Shown here piece by piece: positions 8,111-17,076 of a stretch of 56,521 bases of DNA. Below the pieces are notes generated by a model that worked only from the letters and a program-made list of their open reading frames with translations, was not told the origin of the DNA and did no database searches. How positions within the stretch are numbered: the stretch's first letter is position 1; each line of letters opens with the position of its first letter. A program made the position numbers and the translations under genes. This DNA comes from an uncultured Leifsonia sp. (GTDB lineage Bacteria > Actinomycetota > Actinomycetes > Actinomycetales > Microbacteriaceae). Location: positions 1 through 56,521 of the forward strand of contig NZ_CAMFLC010000025.1 in the NCBI RefSeq assembly GCF_945957465.1, read 5' to 3'.

Positions 8111-8953
8111 TCAGTCGCCGTCGCTCAAGAAGTCCTCGTGGTGATATCCCTCGTCGTTCAGGATGGCGACCGTGGATTCCTCGACTTCGACGAACGCGCC
8201 GGGGAGGTCGTTGAGCGGTTCGGAGACCACGACTTTCGCCTTGTCGCCGAACATCTCGAGCCGCGCGGCGTCCGGATACATCTCGCGCAGTTCGGGAATG
8301 GCGACCGAGTGGTACAGGCTGCGGCTGCGGTGCGCGGTCGAATAGCGGAACGCCCACAGCGTCTCGCCGTCGGAGAGCGCGAGGGTCCCCTGCATCGGGA
8401 ACCGGATGCCTTTGGCTCTGCCGACGTCTTCGACGCGGCGCACCGCCTTCGCCATCGCGCCGATCGGGTCGTCCTGCAGTCCGAGGGTCAGTGCGAGATA
8501 GAACAGCACCTCGGAGTCGGTGGTGCCGTGGATGAGCGGATACAGCGACTCGTCGACCGAGAACGTCAGGTCGCGCTTCATCTGAACGAATCCGTCGAGG
8601 AACCCGTTGTGCATGAACATCCAGTTCTCGTACCGGAACGGGTGGCAGTTCGTCTGCTGGATGGGCGGTCCGCCGGCAGCGCGGACGTGCCCGAAGAACA
8701 GCGGGCTGGCGATCGAGTCGGTGAGTTCCCGGAGGTTCTCATCGTTCCACGCCGGCTCGATCGAGTGGAAGAGCGCTGGGACGCTCCCCTTCTTCGAGCC
8801 CTCGGGATACCAGCCGAAGCCGAATCCGTCGCCGTTCACCGTCTCCGCCCCCAGCGGCGAGTTGAGCGACTGAGCGACGAGCGAGTGCTGAGCGTCCAGG
8901 ATCAGGACGGCAGGCTTGAGCGCCTCCCCCGAGTATGCGAGCCATCGACACAT
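8111..8953 (-). CDS. Class II glutamine amidotransferase domain protein
   Basis: A 280-aa N-terminal-nucleophile amidotransferase. The start is fixed by the need for Cys at position 2 after Met removal (MCRWLAYSG); a frame extending 15 codons upstream would bury it. Further glutaminase-fold features are NGDGFGFGWYP, GHVRAAGG, and FMHNGFLDGF with the oxyanion Asn-Gly. The fold is that of EgtC/YafJ proteins, which hydrolyse a gamma-glutamyl amide, but no ergothioneine genes are nearby, so I do not call it egtC. The upstream GGAGAGGTGGAGG sequence serves as ribosome binding site. Function in vivo is unknown. Confidence 0.8.
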   Translation of the reverse strand: MCRWLAYSGEALKPAVLILDAQHSLVAQSLNSPLGAETVNGDGFGFGWYPEGSKKGSVPALFHSIEPAWNDENLRELTDSIASPLFFGHVRAAGGPPIQQTNCHPFRYENWMFMHNGFLDGFVQMKRDLTFSVDESLYPLIHGTTDSEVLFYLALTLGLQDDPIGAMAKAVRRVEDVGRAKGIRFPMQGTLALSDGETLWAFRYSTAHRSRSLYHSVAIPELREMYPDAARLEMFGDKAKVVVSEPLNDLPGAFVEVEESTVAILNDEGYHHEDFLSDGD

Positions 8954-9074
8954 GACCTCCACCTCTCCGGATCGAGCGGCTCGATCCGCGAGCACCATAA
9001 CGCGCCGACCCGATCCACGGGAATGCCCGCTGGGTCTCGTGGGCTCAGGGTTTGCTCAAACTGATATGTCACAC

Positions 9075-9104
9075 TTGTAGTGCGGAATACCCGTCCGCTA
9101 TAAC
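9075..9104 (+). promoter_or_regulatory. Promoter of the M23 peptidase gene
   Basis: TTGTAG (9075-9080) and TATAAC (9099-9104) are separated by 18 bp, predicting transcription from about 9111 and a leader of about 25 nt before the GTG start. The AT-rich stretch just upstream (9050-9075) contrasts with the surrounding GC-rich DNA. The remainder of the 8954-9135 gap shows nothing else. Confidence 0.55.
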
Positions 9105-9135
9105 CCGCTCCCCGAGACCGAGACGAGGCTCACCC

Positions 9136-9783
9136 GTGCTCCGATTCACGCCGTTCTCCCACAACCTGACCGCCACCGGCCTGATCCTCGGGCTTGTGGC
9201 CACCTCGACCCTGACCGTCACGGTGACCCCCGCCGCCGCCTCGAGCTCACGCGCCACGCACGAATCGTCCGCTCCCTCGGCGCAGGGCCTCGTCGTCGGT
9301 GCGGAGGGCGACACCTCGGTCTTCGGCATCACACGGGACCAGGCCGGAGTCCGTGTCCCTCCGACACTCGTCCGGCCCGTAGAGGGCGCAGCCGTCTCGG
9401 ACGGCTTCGGGCACCGCGAGGCCCCGACGGCCGGCGCGTCCGCCGATCACCCGGGCGTCGACTTCGCGGCGCGTGAGGGAACGACAGTGCGCGCCGCTGC
9501 GACAGGCGTCGTCAGCGCCGTGGTCGCGGAGGACCACGGCGGCTGCGGCGTGAACATCGCGATCGATCACGTGGTAGGCGGCCGGAGCGTCACCACGGTC
9601 TACTGCCACCTCGCCGAGGGCTCCGTGCGCGTTGCGCCCGGCCAGAGCGTTGTCGTCGGCGACCCGATCGCCGGCGTCGGCAACACCGGTATCTCCACTG
9701 GAGCGCACCTCCACTTCGAGGTGCGTCCTGGAGGCGGGGCGCCGATCGACCCGCTCGCCTGGTTCGCTGCGTTCGCGGCCTGA
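9136..9783 (+). CDS. Secreted M23 (LytM-type) peptidoglycan endopeptidase
   Basis: A 215-aa exported zinc metallopeptidase expected to cut peptide cross-links in the cell wall. A hydrophobic signal segment (TATGLILGLVATSTLTVTV) ends near PAAAS. The C-terminal LytM domain shows GFGHR, HPGVDFAA with the first two zinc ligands (H and D), YCHL, and AHLHFEV with the third ligand region. The GTG start is preferred because GAGG lies about 8 nt upstream and the promoter at 9075-9104 places the RNA start between it and earlier in-frame codons. It stands alone and is divergent from the amidotransferase gene. Confidence 0.85.
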   Translation: MLRFTPFSHNLTATGLILGLVATSTLTVTVTPAAASSSRATHESSAPSAQGLVVGAEGDTSVFGITRDQAGVRVPPTLVRPVEGAAVSDGFGHREAPTAGASADHPGVDFAAREGTTVRAAATGVVSAVVAEDHGGCGVNIAIDHVVGGRSVTTVYCHLAEGSVRVAPGQSVVVGDPIAGVGNTGISTGAHLHFEVRPGGGAPIDPLAWFAAFAA

Positions 9784-9805
9784 CGCGGCGGATCCGACCG
9801 GCGCC

Positions 9806-10357
9806 TCACCCCGGGCGCGCGAGCGTGTCGGCCCGCCCATTCTGCGCCGACCCCGGCCGTGTCGGCCCATCATGCGTGGGTACCACGACGACAGGACACG
9901 CCTGATCGTGCGCGAGATGGGCGGCGACCGAACCGCCGAGCCACTCCTCGAGCGCCCTCTCGACGCCTCGGCCCCGCGTGCCGACGACCAGGAGCCGAGC
10001 GCCGAGCTCGGCGGCGACGCGTCCCAGCGCTTTCGACGGATCACCGGCGAGGATGCGCAGGGTCCAGGGCGGCTCGACCCCGTCGGCGTGGGAGGACGTC
10101 AGCGCGGCCCCGATCGCCGCGGCCAGCTCCAGGGCGACGCGCTCGTCCTCCGAAGCGACGTCCGCGGGGTGCAGCGAAGCATCCTCGCGCATGTCGGCGC
10201 GATCCCACTCCGTGAGATAGCTGTCCTCGGTGACATAGGCGCACACCAGCGGACGGCCGAGGGCCACGGCGAGCCGCGCGGCCTCCTGCACCACGGCCAC
10301 GGACTGGTCGGGATGGACGCCGACGACGACCGCCCCGTGCGAATCTTCGACACTCAT
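9806..10357 (-). CDS. Universal stress protein (UspA family), paralogue 1
   Basis: A 183-aa single-domain Usp. The ATP-binding signature is intact: VVGTRGRG, nine residues, then GGSV, with CPVVVVP closing the last strand. The N-terminal strand AVVVGVHPDQS replaces the usual D-G-S loop with H-P-D, as in the second paralogue nearby. Binding of ATP or a related nucleotide is expected. It follows the VOC gene by 31 nt on the same strand, so the two may be cotranscribed. Fusion of a Pro/Arg-rich tail after the domain is the only oddity. Confidence 0.8.
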   Translation of the reverse strand: MSVEDSHGAVVVGVHPDQSVAVVQEAARLAVALGRPLVCAYVTEDSYLTEWDRADMREDASLHPADVASEDERVALELAAAIGAALTSSHADGVEPPWTLRILAGDPSKALGRVAAELGARLLVVGTRGRGVERALEEWLGGSVAAHLAHDQACPVVVVPTHDGPTRPGSAQNGRADTLARPG

Positions 10358-10388
10358 GGTCGGCGGCCTCCGCCGGGGAGGCGCCGGC

Positions 10389-10811
10389 TCAGGCCGCTGG
10401 CCCGGAGCCGGCGATGTTGACGAGCCATTGCACGCCGAACCGGTCGATCAGCATGCCGAAGCTGTCACCCCACGGCGCCTTGGAGAGCGGCTCGAGTACG
10501 GTTCCGCCTTCGGACAGCTTGTCGTAGTAGCCGGAGAGCTGGGCCTCGTCGTCGCCGCTCAACGACACCGAGATCTGTGACCCTTCCTTCAGTTCCATGT
10601 GCGCCGGCACGTCGGCGGCCATCAGCGTGAAGCCGGCGTCCGTCGTCAGCTGCGAATGCATGATCAGATCGGCGTCCGACGGGTCCTGGCTCATGCCGTA
10701 CTCCGCGAAGGTGCTCTGCTGGAGCGATCCTCCGAACACCGATCGGTAGAAGTCCATCGCCTCGCGGGCCTGGGTGCGGAAGTTGAGGTACGGGTTGAGG
10801 ATCGATGCCAT
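10389..10811 (-). CDS. VOC superfamily (PhnB-like glyoxalase/bleomycin-resistance fold) protein
   Basis: A 140-aa protein with the PhnB-like entry LNPYLNFRTQAREAMDFYRSVFGG, shown here in parts as LNPYLNF and AMDFYRSVFGG. It continues with a beta-alpha-beta-beta-beta repeat ending WGDSFGMLIDRFGVQWLVNI. The conserved YL-F opening and W-G-D-x-F-G close match the family often annotated as 3-demethylubiquinone methyltransferase-like, although enzymatic function is unproven. The start is supported by a very strong ribosome site, GAAGGAGGTC, 6 nt upstream. It lies between two universal stress protein genes on the same strand. Confidence 0.85.
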   Translation of the reverse strand: MASILNPYLNFRTQAREAMDFYRSVFGGSLQQSTFAEYGMSQDPSDADLIMHSQLTTDAGFTLMAADVPAHMELKEGSQISVSLSGDDEAQLSGYYDKLSEGGTVLEPLSKAPWGDSFGMLIDRFGVQWLVNIAGSGPAA

Positions 10812-10890
10812 CGTGGGACCTCCTTCGTGCGGCCGCTCGGCGCGCCCGCTCACGCACAGCGTACCCAGCGAGGCGGCGTGAGCGGGAGGG

Positions 10891-11505
10891 TCAGTCGCGG
10901 GCCTGAGGCCGGCCGGCAGGCAGCTCGAGGAGGCCGCAATCGGGTCCGTGATGGTGTCCCGGGTCGGGCACGACCAGCAACGGACGCAGCTGGTCGTGCG
11001 CGAGCCGCGATGACACGGAACCGCTCGTGAAGTGATCGAAGACGCGATCGATCCCGCGTCGCCTGCCGCCGACGACGATGAGACGGGCCTCGGTCGCGTC
11101 GGCGAGCCCGGCCAGCTCTCCGGCGACATCGCCGGAGAGGACGCGGATCCGCCAGTGCGGGCGCGTCTCGAGAGCATCCAGCGCGGACCGGAGCGCTGAG
11201 ATCAGGTCCGTCGCGAGGTCGTCCTCCGACGAACCGTCTTCGAAGTCGGCCGAGACCTCGAAATGCTCCGGGCGGTCCCACCCGGTCGAGACCACCTCGG
11301 CGGCCACGTACGCGCAGACGAGCTCACGGCCGAGCTCGACGGCGAGCCGGGCGCCGTGCAGGAGGACGTCGATCGGCTGGCCGAGGTGGACGCCGACGAT
11401 GACCGGACCGCCGTCGGGACGGGGTGGATGAGAGGCGTCGGACGGTGCAACGGATGGTTCGGGTTCGCGGTCGCGTTCCGGCTCGCTCGGGCGGGGATGG
11501 GACAC
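10891..11505 (-). CDS. Universal stress protein (UspA family), paralogue 2
   Basis: A 204-aa Usp with an extended disordered N-terminus rich in Pro, Glu and Ser (about 30 aa). The nucleotide loop is VVGGRRRG, nine residues, SGSV, and the last strand is RPLLVVP. The core aligns well with paralogue 1 (VIVGVH, GARLAVELGRELVCAYV), suggesting duplication on either side of the VOC gene. The tail is His/Pro-rich (PDPGHHHGPD). The GTG start has AGGAGG 6 nt upstream. The 105-bp gap upstream (11506-11610) holds nothing recognisable. Confidence 0.8.
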   Translation of the reverse strand: MSHPRPSEPERDREPEPSVAPSDASHPPRPDGGPVIVGVHLGQPIDVLLHGARLAVELGRELVCAYVAAEVVSTGWDRPEHFEVSADFEDGSSEDDLATDLISALRSALDALETRPHWRIRVLSGDVAGELAGLADATEARLIVVGGRRRGIDRVFDHFTSGSVSSRLAHDQLRPLLVVPDPGHHHGPDCGLLELPAGRPQARD

Positions 11506-11610
11506 GGCGTCCTCCTGCAGTTCGTTCGGGCACCCGTGGCGCCCCGGATCGATGCGGAAACAGTAGACCGTGCCGGGCGTGGGCGGCTCCCTGTGGCGTC
11601 TCCGGGACGC

Positions 11611-12678
11611 TCACCGCCGGTACGCGTCCACGATCAGTTCACCCCGGATCTCCCCCAGGGCGGACAGGATGCGGTCGACGACCGCGTCCGTCACGCCCGA
11701 GGCCTCCACATCGAACGGGCCGAGCGCCGAGAGCGGCCGGCAGCGCACGCGCACGACCTCCCACCCCACAGCGCGGAGCAGACGGTCCTTGCGGCGGTCG
11801 GATGCCTCACGCGGCCCGACGTGCTCCAGCCCGTGCCGGCCAATCGTGTCGTACTCGACTGCCACCCGCAGCTCGGGGATCACGATGTCGGGCCAGACCT
11901 CCAGGTGGTCGTAGAACGGTCGCGCCACCCGAACGGCATTGCATTCGAGGTCCACGGCCAGGCGCTCGGCGACGCGCCGTCGCAGCTCCGGTTCGGCTGC
12001 CGACGCCGGGCGCGGCGCCCGGTCGCTTCGGAACGCCTGCCCGACCGGCACTCCCGCGGCACCCCCGCGGGCGTTGCGGCACACCGGGCATCGGCGGCCG
12101 CCCAGGATCCGCTCCACAGTGGCCGCATAGGCCGGATGACCTTCCGGACACTGCCACGAGTAGCGGGCCGCGGTTCCGTTCTCACGCGACAGCGCGACGC
12201 GCGATGCCGGTGCCGCCAGTGCGACGAGCTCCTCGCGGCTCAGCGCGGTGCGGTCCAGACGCCGACACAGGTAGCAGCGGTCGTCGTCCGGATCGCTCTC
12301 GATCCTGCGCGGATCGCGCGCGTGCCCGCAGATATGGACACCGGCGTCGGGATCGGGCCGGCGGACCCGGCCGGGCGCGGCGAGCTCCGCGCACCACGGG
12401 CACCAGGCGGATCGCCTGCGCGTGCCTCCCGGGCGGGATCGCTGTTCCTGGGGTGTCGCGATGAATCGATGCCCCGCGTCGCACTCCCATTGCACGTAGA
12501 CGTCGGCCGCCGGCGGGATCTGGCTGAGGACCACCCCGGCGTTCAGCTCGGGATGGAACTGCCGCACGAGTGCGGGATAGCGCTGCCAGTCGGCGCGGTA
12601 GGTGCCCACCGCGTACGGGACGGCGGCTCCTTTGGACCACTGGCGGCGCGCCCACCACTGCGGGACGCTCTCGGTCAC
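11611..12678 (-). CDS. Zinc-ribbon repeats joined to a Vsr/DUF559-like nuclease domain
   Basis: A 355-aa protein. The N-terminal 200 aa carry several treble-clef/zinc-ribbon elements: WECDAGHRF with WCPWC, CGHARDP with CYLCRR, and WQCPEGHPA with CPVCRN. The C-terminal 130 aa look like a restriction-endonuclease fold: WPDIVIPELRVAVEYDT, RKDRLLRAVGWEVVRVRC. The D...E-x-D arrangement fits a PD-(D/E)xK active site. Members are common in Microbacteriaceae with unknown function; DNA cleavage or repair is inference. The GTG start has only a weak ribosome site, so the true start is uncertain. Confidence 0.65.
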   Translation of the reverse strand: MTESVPQWWARRQWSKGAAVPYAVGTYRADWQRYPALVRQFHPELNAGVVLSQIPPAADVYVQWECDAGHRFIATPQEQRSRPGGTRRRSAWCPWCAELAAPGRVRRPDPDAGVHICGHARDPRRIESDPDDDRCYLCRRLDRTALSREELVALAAPASRVALSRENGTAARYSWQCPEGHPAYAATVERILGGRRCPVCRNARGGAAGVPVGQAFRSDRAPRPASAAEPELRRRVAERLAVDLECNAVRVARPFYDHLEVWPDIVIPELRVAVEYDTIGRHGLEHVGPREASDRRKDRLLRAVGWEVVRVRCRPLSALGPFDVEASGVTDAVVDRILSALGEIRGELIVDAYRR

Positions 12679-12741
12679 GTCACCCCGTTCTTCACACGGA
12701 TACCGTACGAGCGGCCGCCGACACCCGGCCGGCGCGGCGGT

Positions 12742-13494
12742 TCAGAGCAGGAACGGGACGATCGCTCGACGATCGGCCGGATAGTCGCGGAAGGTCTCGC
12801 GGTACCAGCGGTGATTGGCCATGGCGCGCGGGGCCAGGTTCGCGGTGGTGTACAGCGCGAACGCGAGCCCGGCGAGGGACCAGGTCGCGATCGCCCAGCC
12901 GAACCACTCCACGATCTCGCCGAGGTAGTTCGGGCTGGAGACGAACCGGAAGCCGCCTCCGCGCGGGATGCTGTAGCCCGTCGATCCGCGCCGCAGCCGG
13001 CGCAGGATCCGATCGGAGCCGAGGTTGAGGGCGTAGCCGGCCGCGAACAGTGCGAGGCCGGTCCAGAAGCGCGGATCGACGAGCCAGCTGGTCGCGTAAT
13101 CTCCGTACTCGGACACCCAGCGGGCGTTGACCCACGCGTTGAGCAGGTTGAACAGGATGGCGAGCAGCATCACCAGCACCGGCATCCGCGAGCCCGACCG
13201 CATCACGAACGGGTAGACGAAGGCGCGCTGGACGTAATGAACCTGCCAGAGCAGCAGGAACAGCAGGGGCACGGTATCGGCGCGGTGGGAACCGAGCAGG
13301 TAGAAGCCGAGGAAGGCGAGACTGGCCGGGGCCTCCATGACGACCCAGCCGACCCGCGAAGGAACGGTCGGCCCCCAGCCGGAACGACCGTGCCGGCCTC
13401 CGTAGGGCGCCACGATGAACAGCAACGCAACGAAGGTGACCGCGGCCAGAACGAGCTCGGCCCCGACGAACCAGGCGTACGCACCCTCGGGCAT
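12742..13494 (-). CDS. Steroid 5-alpha-reductase/DUF1295-like integral membrane protein
   Basis: A 250-aa polytopic membrane protein with about six helices. The C-terminal part is the 3-oxo-5-alpha-steroid 4-dehydrogenase-like domain: SIPRGGGFRFVSSPNYLGEI, a final helix, then NHRWYRETFRDYPADRRAI. The family reduces a C=C bond with NADPH or methylates isoprenylcysteine-type substrates; the bacterial substrate is unknown. The ATG lies 6 nt after TAAACT on the minus strand, suggesting a leaderless transcript. It is flanked by tRNA-Val upstream and the zinc-ribbon gene downstream. Confidence 0.75.
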   Translation of the reverse strand: MPEGAYAWFVGAELVLAAVTFVALLFIVAPYGGRHGRSGWGPTVPSRVGWVVMEAPASLAFLGFYLLGSHRADTVPLLFLLLWQVHYVQRAFVYPFVMRSGSRMPVLVMLLAILFNLLNAWVNARWVSEYGDYATSWLVDPRFWTGLALFAAGYALNLGSDRILRRLRRGSTGYSIPRGGGFRFVSSPNYLGEIVEWFGWAIATWSLAGLAFALYTTANLAPRAMANHRWYRETFRDYPADRRAIVPFLL

Positions 13495-13542
13495 GGCGAC
13501 AGTTTAGAGGCGGAGCACGAGGAGCGTGGGCACTGACAGAGG

Positions 13543-13615
13543 TGGGCCCTGCCGGGATCGAACCGACGACATCCACGGTGTAAACGTGGCGCTCTACCAG
13601 CTGAGCTAAAGGCCC
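13543..13615 (-). tRNA. tRNA-Val (anticodon TAC)
   Basis: A 73-nt cloverleaf on the minus strand. The acceptor GGGCCTT pairs with AGGGCCC (one G-T), the D arm is AGCTCAG...GAGC, the anticodon stem CCACG/CGTGG encloses TTTACAC with TAC as anticodon, and the T arm is GTCGG-TTCGATC-CCGGC. The discriminator is A; CCA is not fully encoded. Confidence 0.95.
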
Positions 13616-13645
13616 GTGCGACTCAACCCTAGCGGGTGCGCCCGT

Positions 13646-14116
13646 TCAGACGCGTGCCGGCAACAGGTCGAGCGCGGCGCGGTACGCCTCGATCGAGCGG
13701 GCCTCCCCCGGTGCCGTGATGAACGACGCGCGGATGATGCCGGACTCGTCGATGAGGAAGGTCGCGCGGTTCGCGAAGCCCTTCTCCGGCAGGAAGACGC
13801 CGTACTCTTTGGCGGTCTCGCCGTGGGGCCAGAAGTCCGCGAGCAGGCTGAAGTCGTAGCCCTCCTGCTCGGCCCACGCACGCAGCGTGTACTTGGAGTC
13901 GACCGAGATCGCCAGGAGCTCGACGCGGTGGTCCTGGAACATCGACAGGTTGTCACGCAGGGCGCACAGCTCGCCGGTGCAGGTGCCGGAGAAGGCCAGC
14001 GGGAAGAAGACGAGCGCCACAGCCTTCGTGCCGCGGAAATCGCTCAGCCTGACCGATCGGCCGTGCTGGTCGAGCAGTTCGAAGTCGGGTGCCTGGGTGT
14101 CGTTCTCCAGAGCCAT
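13646..14116 (-). CDS. AhpE/BCP-type peroxiredoxin
   Basis: A 156-aa thiol peroxidase. The catalytic motif is PLAFSGTC with the peroxidatic Cys46 (PxxxTxxC type), in a context very similar to mycobacterial AhpE (FFPLAF, GELCALRD, LADFWPHG, YGVF, ANRATFLID). Unlike one-Cys AhpE from memory, a second Cys sits five residues later (Cys51), as in BCP/PrxQ enzymes that form an internal disulphide. It reduces hydroperoxides in the cytosol using a thiol donor. The ATG is chosen for the GAAAGGA site about 9 nt upstream and because family proteins begin here. It is divergent from the aceE operon. Confidence 0.88.
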   Translation of the reverse strand: MALENDTQAPDFELLDQHGRSVRLSDFRGTKAVALVFFPLAFSGTCTGELCALRDNLSMFQDHRVELLAISVDSKYTLRAWAEQEGYDFSLLADFWPHGETAKEYGVFLPEKGFANRATFLIDESGIIRASFITAPGEARSIEAYRAALDLLPARV

Positions 14117-14248
14117 GAGGCGGTGTCCTTTCAGCGCGACGGGCACGGTACTGCCGCCGGCGCACGAGGACACAGCATAGACCCGGTCGGCGACGGGTCC
14201 AACCGTGCCCTCGGCTCCCCGCGGTCACCCGCTGCCTCGACTTGCGGC

Positions 14249-14254
14249 TAGGCT
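14249..14254 (+). promoter_or_regulatory. Likely -10 box for aceE
   Basis: TAGGCT fits the TANNNT consensus and lies 85 bp before the aceE GTG. Transcription would begin near 14260, giving a leader of about 80 nt, or a leaderless upstream ORF. No convincing -35 box is seen. Confidence 0.45.
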
Positions 14255-14259
14255 GAACG

Positions 14260-14343
14260 ATGGTGCCCGCAATACGTCGTGACCCGACCAGCGGATGCGC
14301 GCCTTCCACGATCCGTCCGACACAAGAAAGAGGTCGAGGGTGA
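14260..14343 (+). CDS. Candidate 27-codon upstream ORF overlapping the aceE start
   Basis: An ATG 5 nt after the TAGGCT box opens a frame of 27 codons ([13 protein letters not shown], then [14 protein letters not shown]) whose TGA overlaps the aceE GTG as GTGA. Its position is that of a leaderless leader peptide translationally coupled to aceE. Five of the 27 residues are Arg, but there is no run that would mark an attenuator. It could be fortuitous; it matters as a hypothesis for aceE control. Confidence 0.35.
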   Translation: MVPAIRRDPTSGCAPSTIRPTQERGRG

Positions 14344-17066
14344 CTGTAAACGACCAGGACCCGTACTCGGTGAATAACATCGATTCGGACCCCGAGGAGA
14401 CCGCCGAGTGGCGTGAATCCCTCGATGCACTGGTTGCGGCACACGGCCATGAGCGCGCTCGCGAGATCATGCTGAGCCTGCTGAAGCGTTCGAAGGAACT
14501 GCACCTCGGCGTGCCGATGGTGCCGACCACCGACTACATCAACACCATCTCCCCCGAGAACGAGCCGGAGTTCCCCGGCGACGAGGAGATCGAGCGCCGT
14601 TACCGGGCGTGGATCCGCTGGAACGCAGCCATCCTCGTGCACCGGGCACAGCGTCCCGGCATCGCCGTCGGCGGCCACATCTCGACGTACGCGTCGAGCG
14701 CCGCCCTCTACGAGGTCGGCTTCAACCACTTCTTCCGCGGCCAGGACCACCCCGGCGGCGGCGACCAGATCTTCGTGCAGGGGCACGCCTCCCCCGGCAC
14801 TTACGCCCGCGCCTTCCTCGAGGGCCGGCTCAGCGCCGACCAGCTCGACGGCTTCCGTCAGGAGAAGTCGCACGCCGGCGGCGGCCTCTCGTCGTACCCG
14901 CACCCTCGGCTCATGCCCGGATTCTGGCAGTTCCCGACGGTTTCGATGGGCCTCGGTCCGATCAATGCGATCTACCAGGCGCAGCTCAACAAGTACCTCA
15001 CCAACCGCGGCATCAAGGACGCCTCCGACCAGCACGTCTGGGCGTTCCTCGGCGACGGCGAGATGGACGAGGTCGAGTCGCGCGGTCAGCTGCAGGTCGC
15101 GGCGAACGAGAAGCTCGACAACCTGACCTTCGTCATCAACGCCAACCTGCAGCGCCTCGACGGCCCCGTCCGCGGCAACGGCAAGATCATCCAGGAGCTG
15201 GAGAGCTACTTCCGCGGCGCCGGCTGGAACGTCATCAAGGTGATCTGGGGCCGTGAGTGGGACGACCTGCTCGCCCGCGACACCGACGGCGCCCTGGTCA
15301 ACCTGATGAACCAGACGCCCGACGGCGACTACCAGACCTACAAGACCGAGAACGGCGCCTACGTGCGCGAGAACTTCTTCGGCCGCGACCCGCGCACGCT
15401 CGAACTGGTCAAGGACTACACCGACGACCAGGTCTGGAACCTGAAGCGCGGCGGCCACGACTACCGCAAGGTCTACGCGGCCTTCAAGGCGGCCGTGGAG
15501 CACAAGGGCCAGCCCACCGTCATCATCGCGAAGACCATCAAGGGCTACGGCCTCGGTCCGTCGTTCGAGGGCCGCAACGCGACCCACCAGATGAAGAAGA
15601 TGACGCTGGACAACCTCAAGACGTTCCGCGACGCGATGCGCATCCCGATCACCGACGCGCAGCTGGAGGAGAACCCGTACCTGCCCCCGTACTACAACCC
15701 GGGGCCGCAGGACGAGGCCATCCAGTACCTGCACGAGCGCCGCGCAGCGCTCGGCGGCTACGTGCCGGAGCGTCGTGTGAAGTACACGCAGCTCAACCTC
15801 CCGGACGACTCGGCCTACGCCATCGCGAAGAAGGGCTCCGGCACGCAGGAGATCGCCACCACGATGGCGTTCGTCCGCCTGCTGAAGGACCTGCTGCGCG
15901 CGAAGGACTTCGGCCACCGCATCGTCCCGATCATCCCGGACGAGGCCCGGACCTTCGGCATGGACGCGTTCTTCCCGAACGCGAAGATCTACAACCCGAA
16001 TGGCCAGCACTACACCTCGGTCGATCGGGAGCTCCTCCTGGCCTACAAGGAGAGCCCGCAGGGCCAGATCATCCACGTCGGCATCAACGAGGCGGGCGCT
16101 CTGGCGGCGTTCACCAACGTGGGTACGTCGTATTCGACGCAGGGCGAGCCGCTCATCCCGGTGTACGTCTTCTACTCGATGTTCGGCTTCCAGCGCACGG
16201 GCGATGCCATGTGGGCGGCCGGCGACCAGATGGCCCGCGGTTTCATGATCGGCGCGACGGCCGGGCGCACCACGCTCACGGGCGAGGGCCTCCAGCACGC
16301 CGACGGCCACTCCCTCGTGCTCTCGAACACCAACCCGGCCGTCGTCTCGTACGACCCCGCCTACGGCTACGAGATCGGCCACATCGTGCGCTCGGGCCTG
16401 GAGCGGATGTACGGCGAGTCGCACCCCGACCCCAACGTCATGTACTACCTCACGGTCTACAACGAGCCGATCGTGCAGCCGGCCGAGCCGGAGAACGTGG
16501 ATGTGGACGGCATCGTCCGCGGCATCTACAAGCTCCGCGACGGCGCCGGCGAGGGCCCCAAGGCCCAGCTGCTCGCGTCGGGCGTCTCGGTGCCGTGGGC
16601 GCTCGAGGCCCAGCACCTGCTCGCGCAGGACTGGGGCGTCTCGGCGGACGTCTGGAGCGTCACGTCGTGGGGCGAGCTGCGCCGCGACGGCCTCAAGGCG
16701 GAGGAGCACAACTTCCTCTACCCGCAGCAGGAGAAGCAGGTGCCGTACGTCACCCGCAAGCTGCAGGGCGCCGAGGGTCCGTTCGTCGCCGTGACCGACT
16801 ACATGCACGCTGTTCCCGACCAGATCCGCCAGTTCGTCCCGGGCGAGTACGCGACGCTCGGCGCCGACGACTTCGGCTTCTCGGACACCCGCGCCGCTGC
16901 CCGCCGGTACTTCAAGATCGACGGTCCGTCCATGGTCGTCCGCACCCTGGAGCTGCTCGCGGCTCAGGGCAAGGTGGACCCGAACGCCCCGGCGTGGGCC
17001 ATCGAGAAGTACCTGCTGCACGACGTGAACGCCGGCACCACCGGTACCGCGGGCGGCGAGTCCTAG
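14340..17066 (+). CDS. aceE: Pyruvate dehydrogenase E1 component, homodimeric
   Basis: A 908-aa cytosolic thiamine-diphosphate enzyme that decarboxylates pyruvate and acetylates the lipoyl E2 to feed acetyl-CoA synthesis. The ThDP/Mg site is seen as GDGEMDE near residue 240, followed by [34 protein letters not shown], split as GHISTYASS and [11 protein letters not shown], and [14 protein letters not shown] are typical AceE segments. Length matches the family. The GTG start fits AceE N-termini and follows AGAGG; an earlier in-frame ATG would add 15 unconserved residues. The next gene, fasR, begins 10 nt after the stop, so pyruvate oxidation and fatty-acid control may be transcriptionally linked. 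Confidence 0.95.
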   Translation: MTVNDQDPYSVNNIDSDPEETAEWRESLDALVAAHGHERAREIMLSLLKRSKELHLGVPMVPTTDYINTISPENEPEFPGDEEIERRYRAWIRWNAAILVHRAQRPGIAVGGHISTYASSAALYEVGFNHFFRGQDHPGGGDQIFVQGHASPGTYARAFLEGRLSADQLDGFRQEKSHAGGGLSSYPHPRLMPGFWQFPTVSMGLGPINAIYQAQLNKYLTNRGIKDASDQHVWAFLGDGEMDEVESRGQLQVAANEKLDNLTFVINANLQRLDGPVRGNGKIIQELESYFRGAGWNVIKVIWGREWDDLLARDTDGALVNLMNQTPDGDYQTYKTENGAYVRENFFGRDPRTLELVKDYTDDQVWNLKRGGHDYRKVYAAFKAAVEHKGQPTVIIAKTIKGYGLGPSFEGRNATHQMKKMTLDNLKTFRDAMRIPITDAQLEENPYLPPYYNPGPQDEAIQYLHERRAALGGYVPERRVKYTQLNLPDDSAYAIAKKGSGTQEIATTMAFVRLLKDLLRAKDFGHRIVPIIPDEARTFGMDAFFPNAKIYNPNGQHYTSVDRELLLAYKESPQGQIIHVGINEAGALAAFTNVGTSYSTQGEPLIPVYVFYSMFGFQRTGDAMWAAGDQMARGFMIGATAGRTTLTGEGLQHADGHSLVLSNTNPAVVSYDPAYGYEIGHIVRSGLERMYGESHPDPNVMYYLTVYNEPIVQPAEPENVDVDGIVRGIYKLRDGAGEGPKAQLLASGVSVPWALEAQHLLAQDWGVSADVWSVTSWGELRRDGLKAEEHNFLYPQQEKQVPYVTRKLQGAEGPFVAVTDYMHAVPDQIRQFVPGEYATLGADDFGFSDTRAAARRYFKIDGPSMVVRTLELLAAQGKVDPNAPAWAIEKYLLHDVNAGTTGTAGGES

Positions 17067-17076
17067 ACCGCGGACC

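Noticed and set aside
8111-8953. Calling the glutamine amidotransferase egtC
   Set aside because: The fold fits EgtC but no other ergothioneine gene is present, and the fold is shared with unrelated YafJ-like proteins.
11424-13536. Plus-strand frames opposite the zinc-ribbon and 5-alpha-reductase-like genes
   Set aside because: Arg/Pro/Gly-rich shadows without domains; the minus-strand genes have clear motifs.
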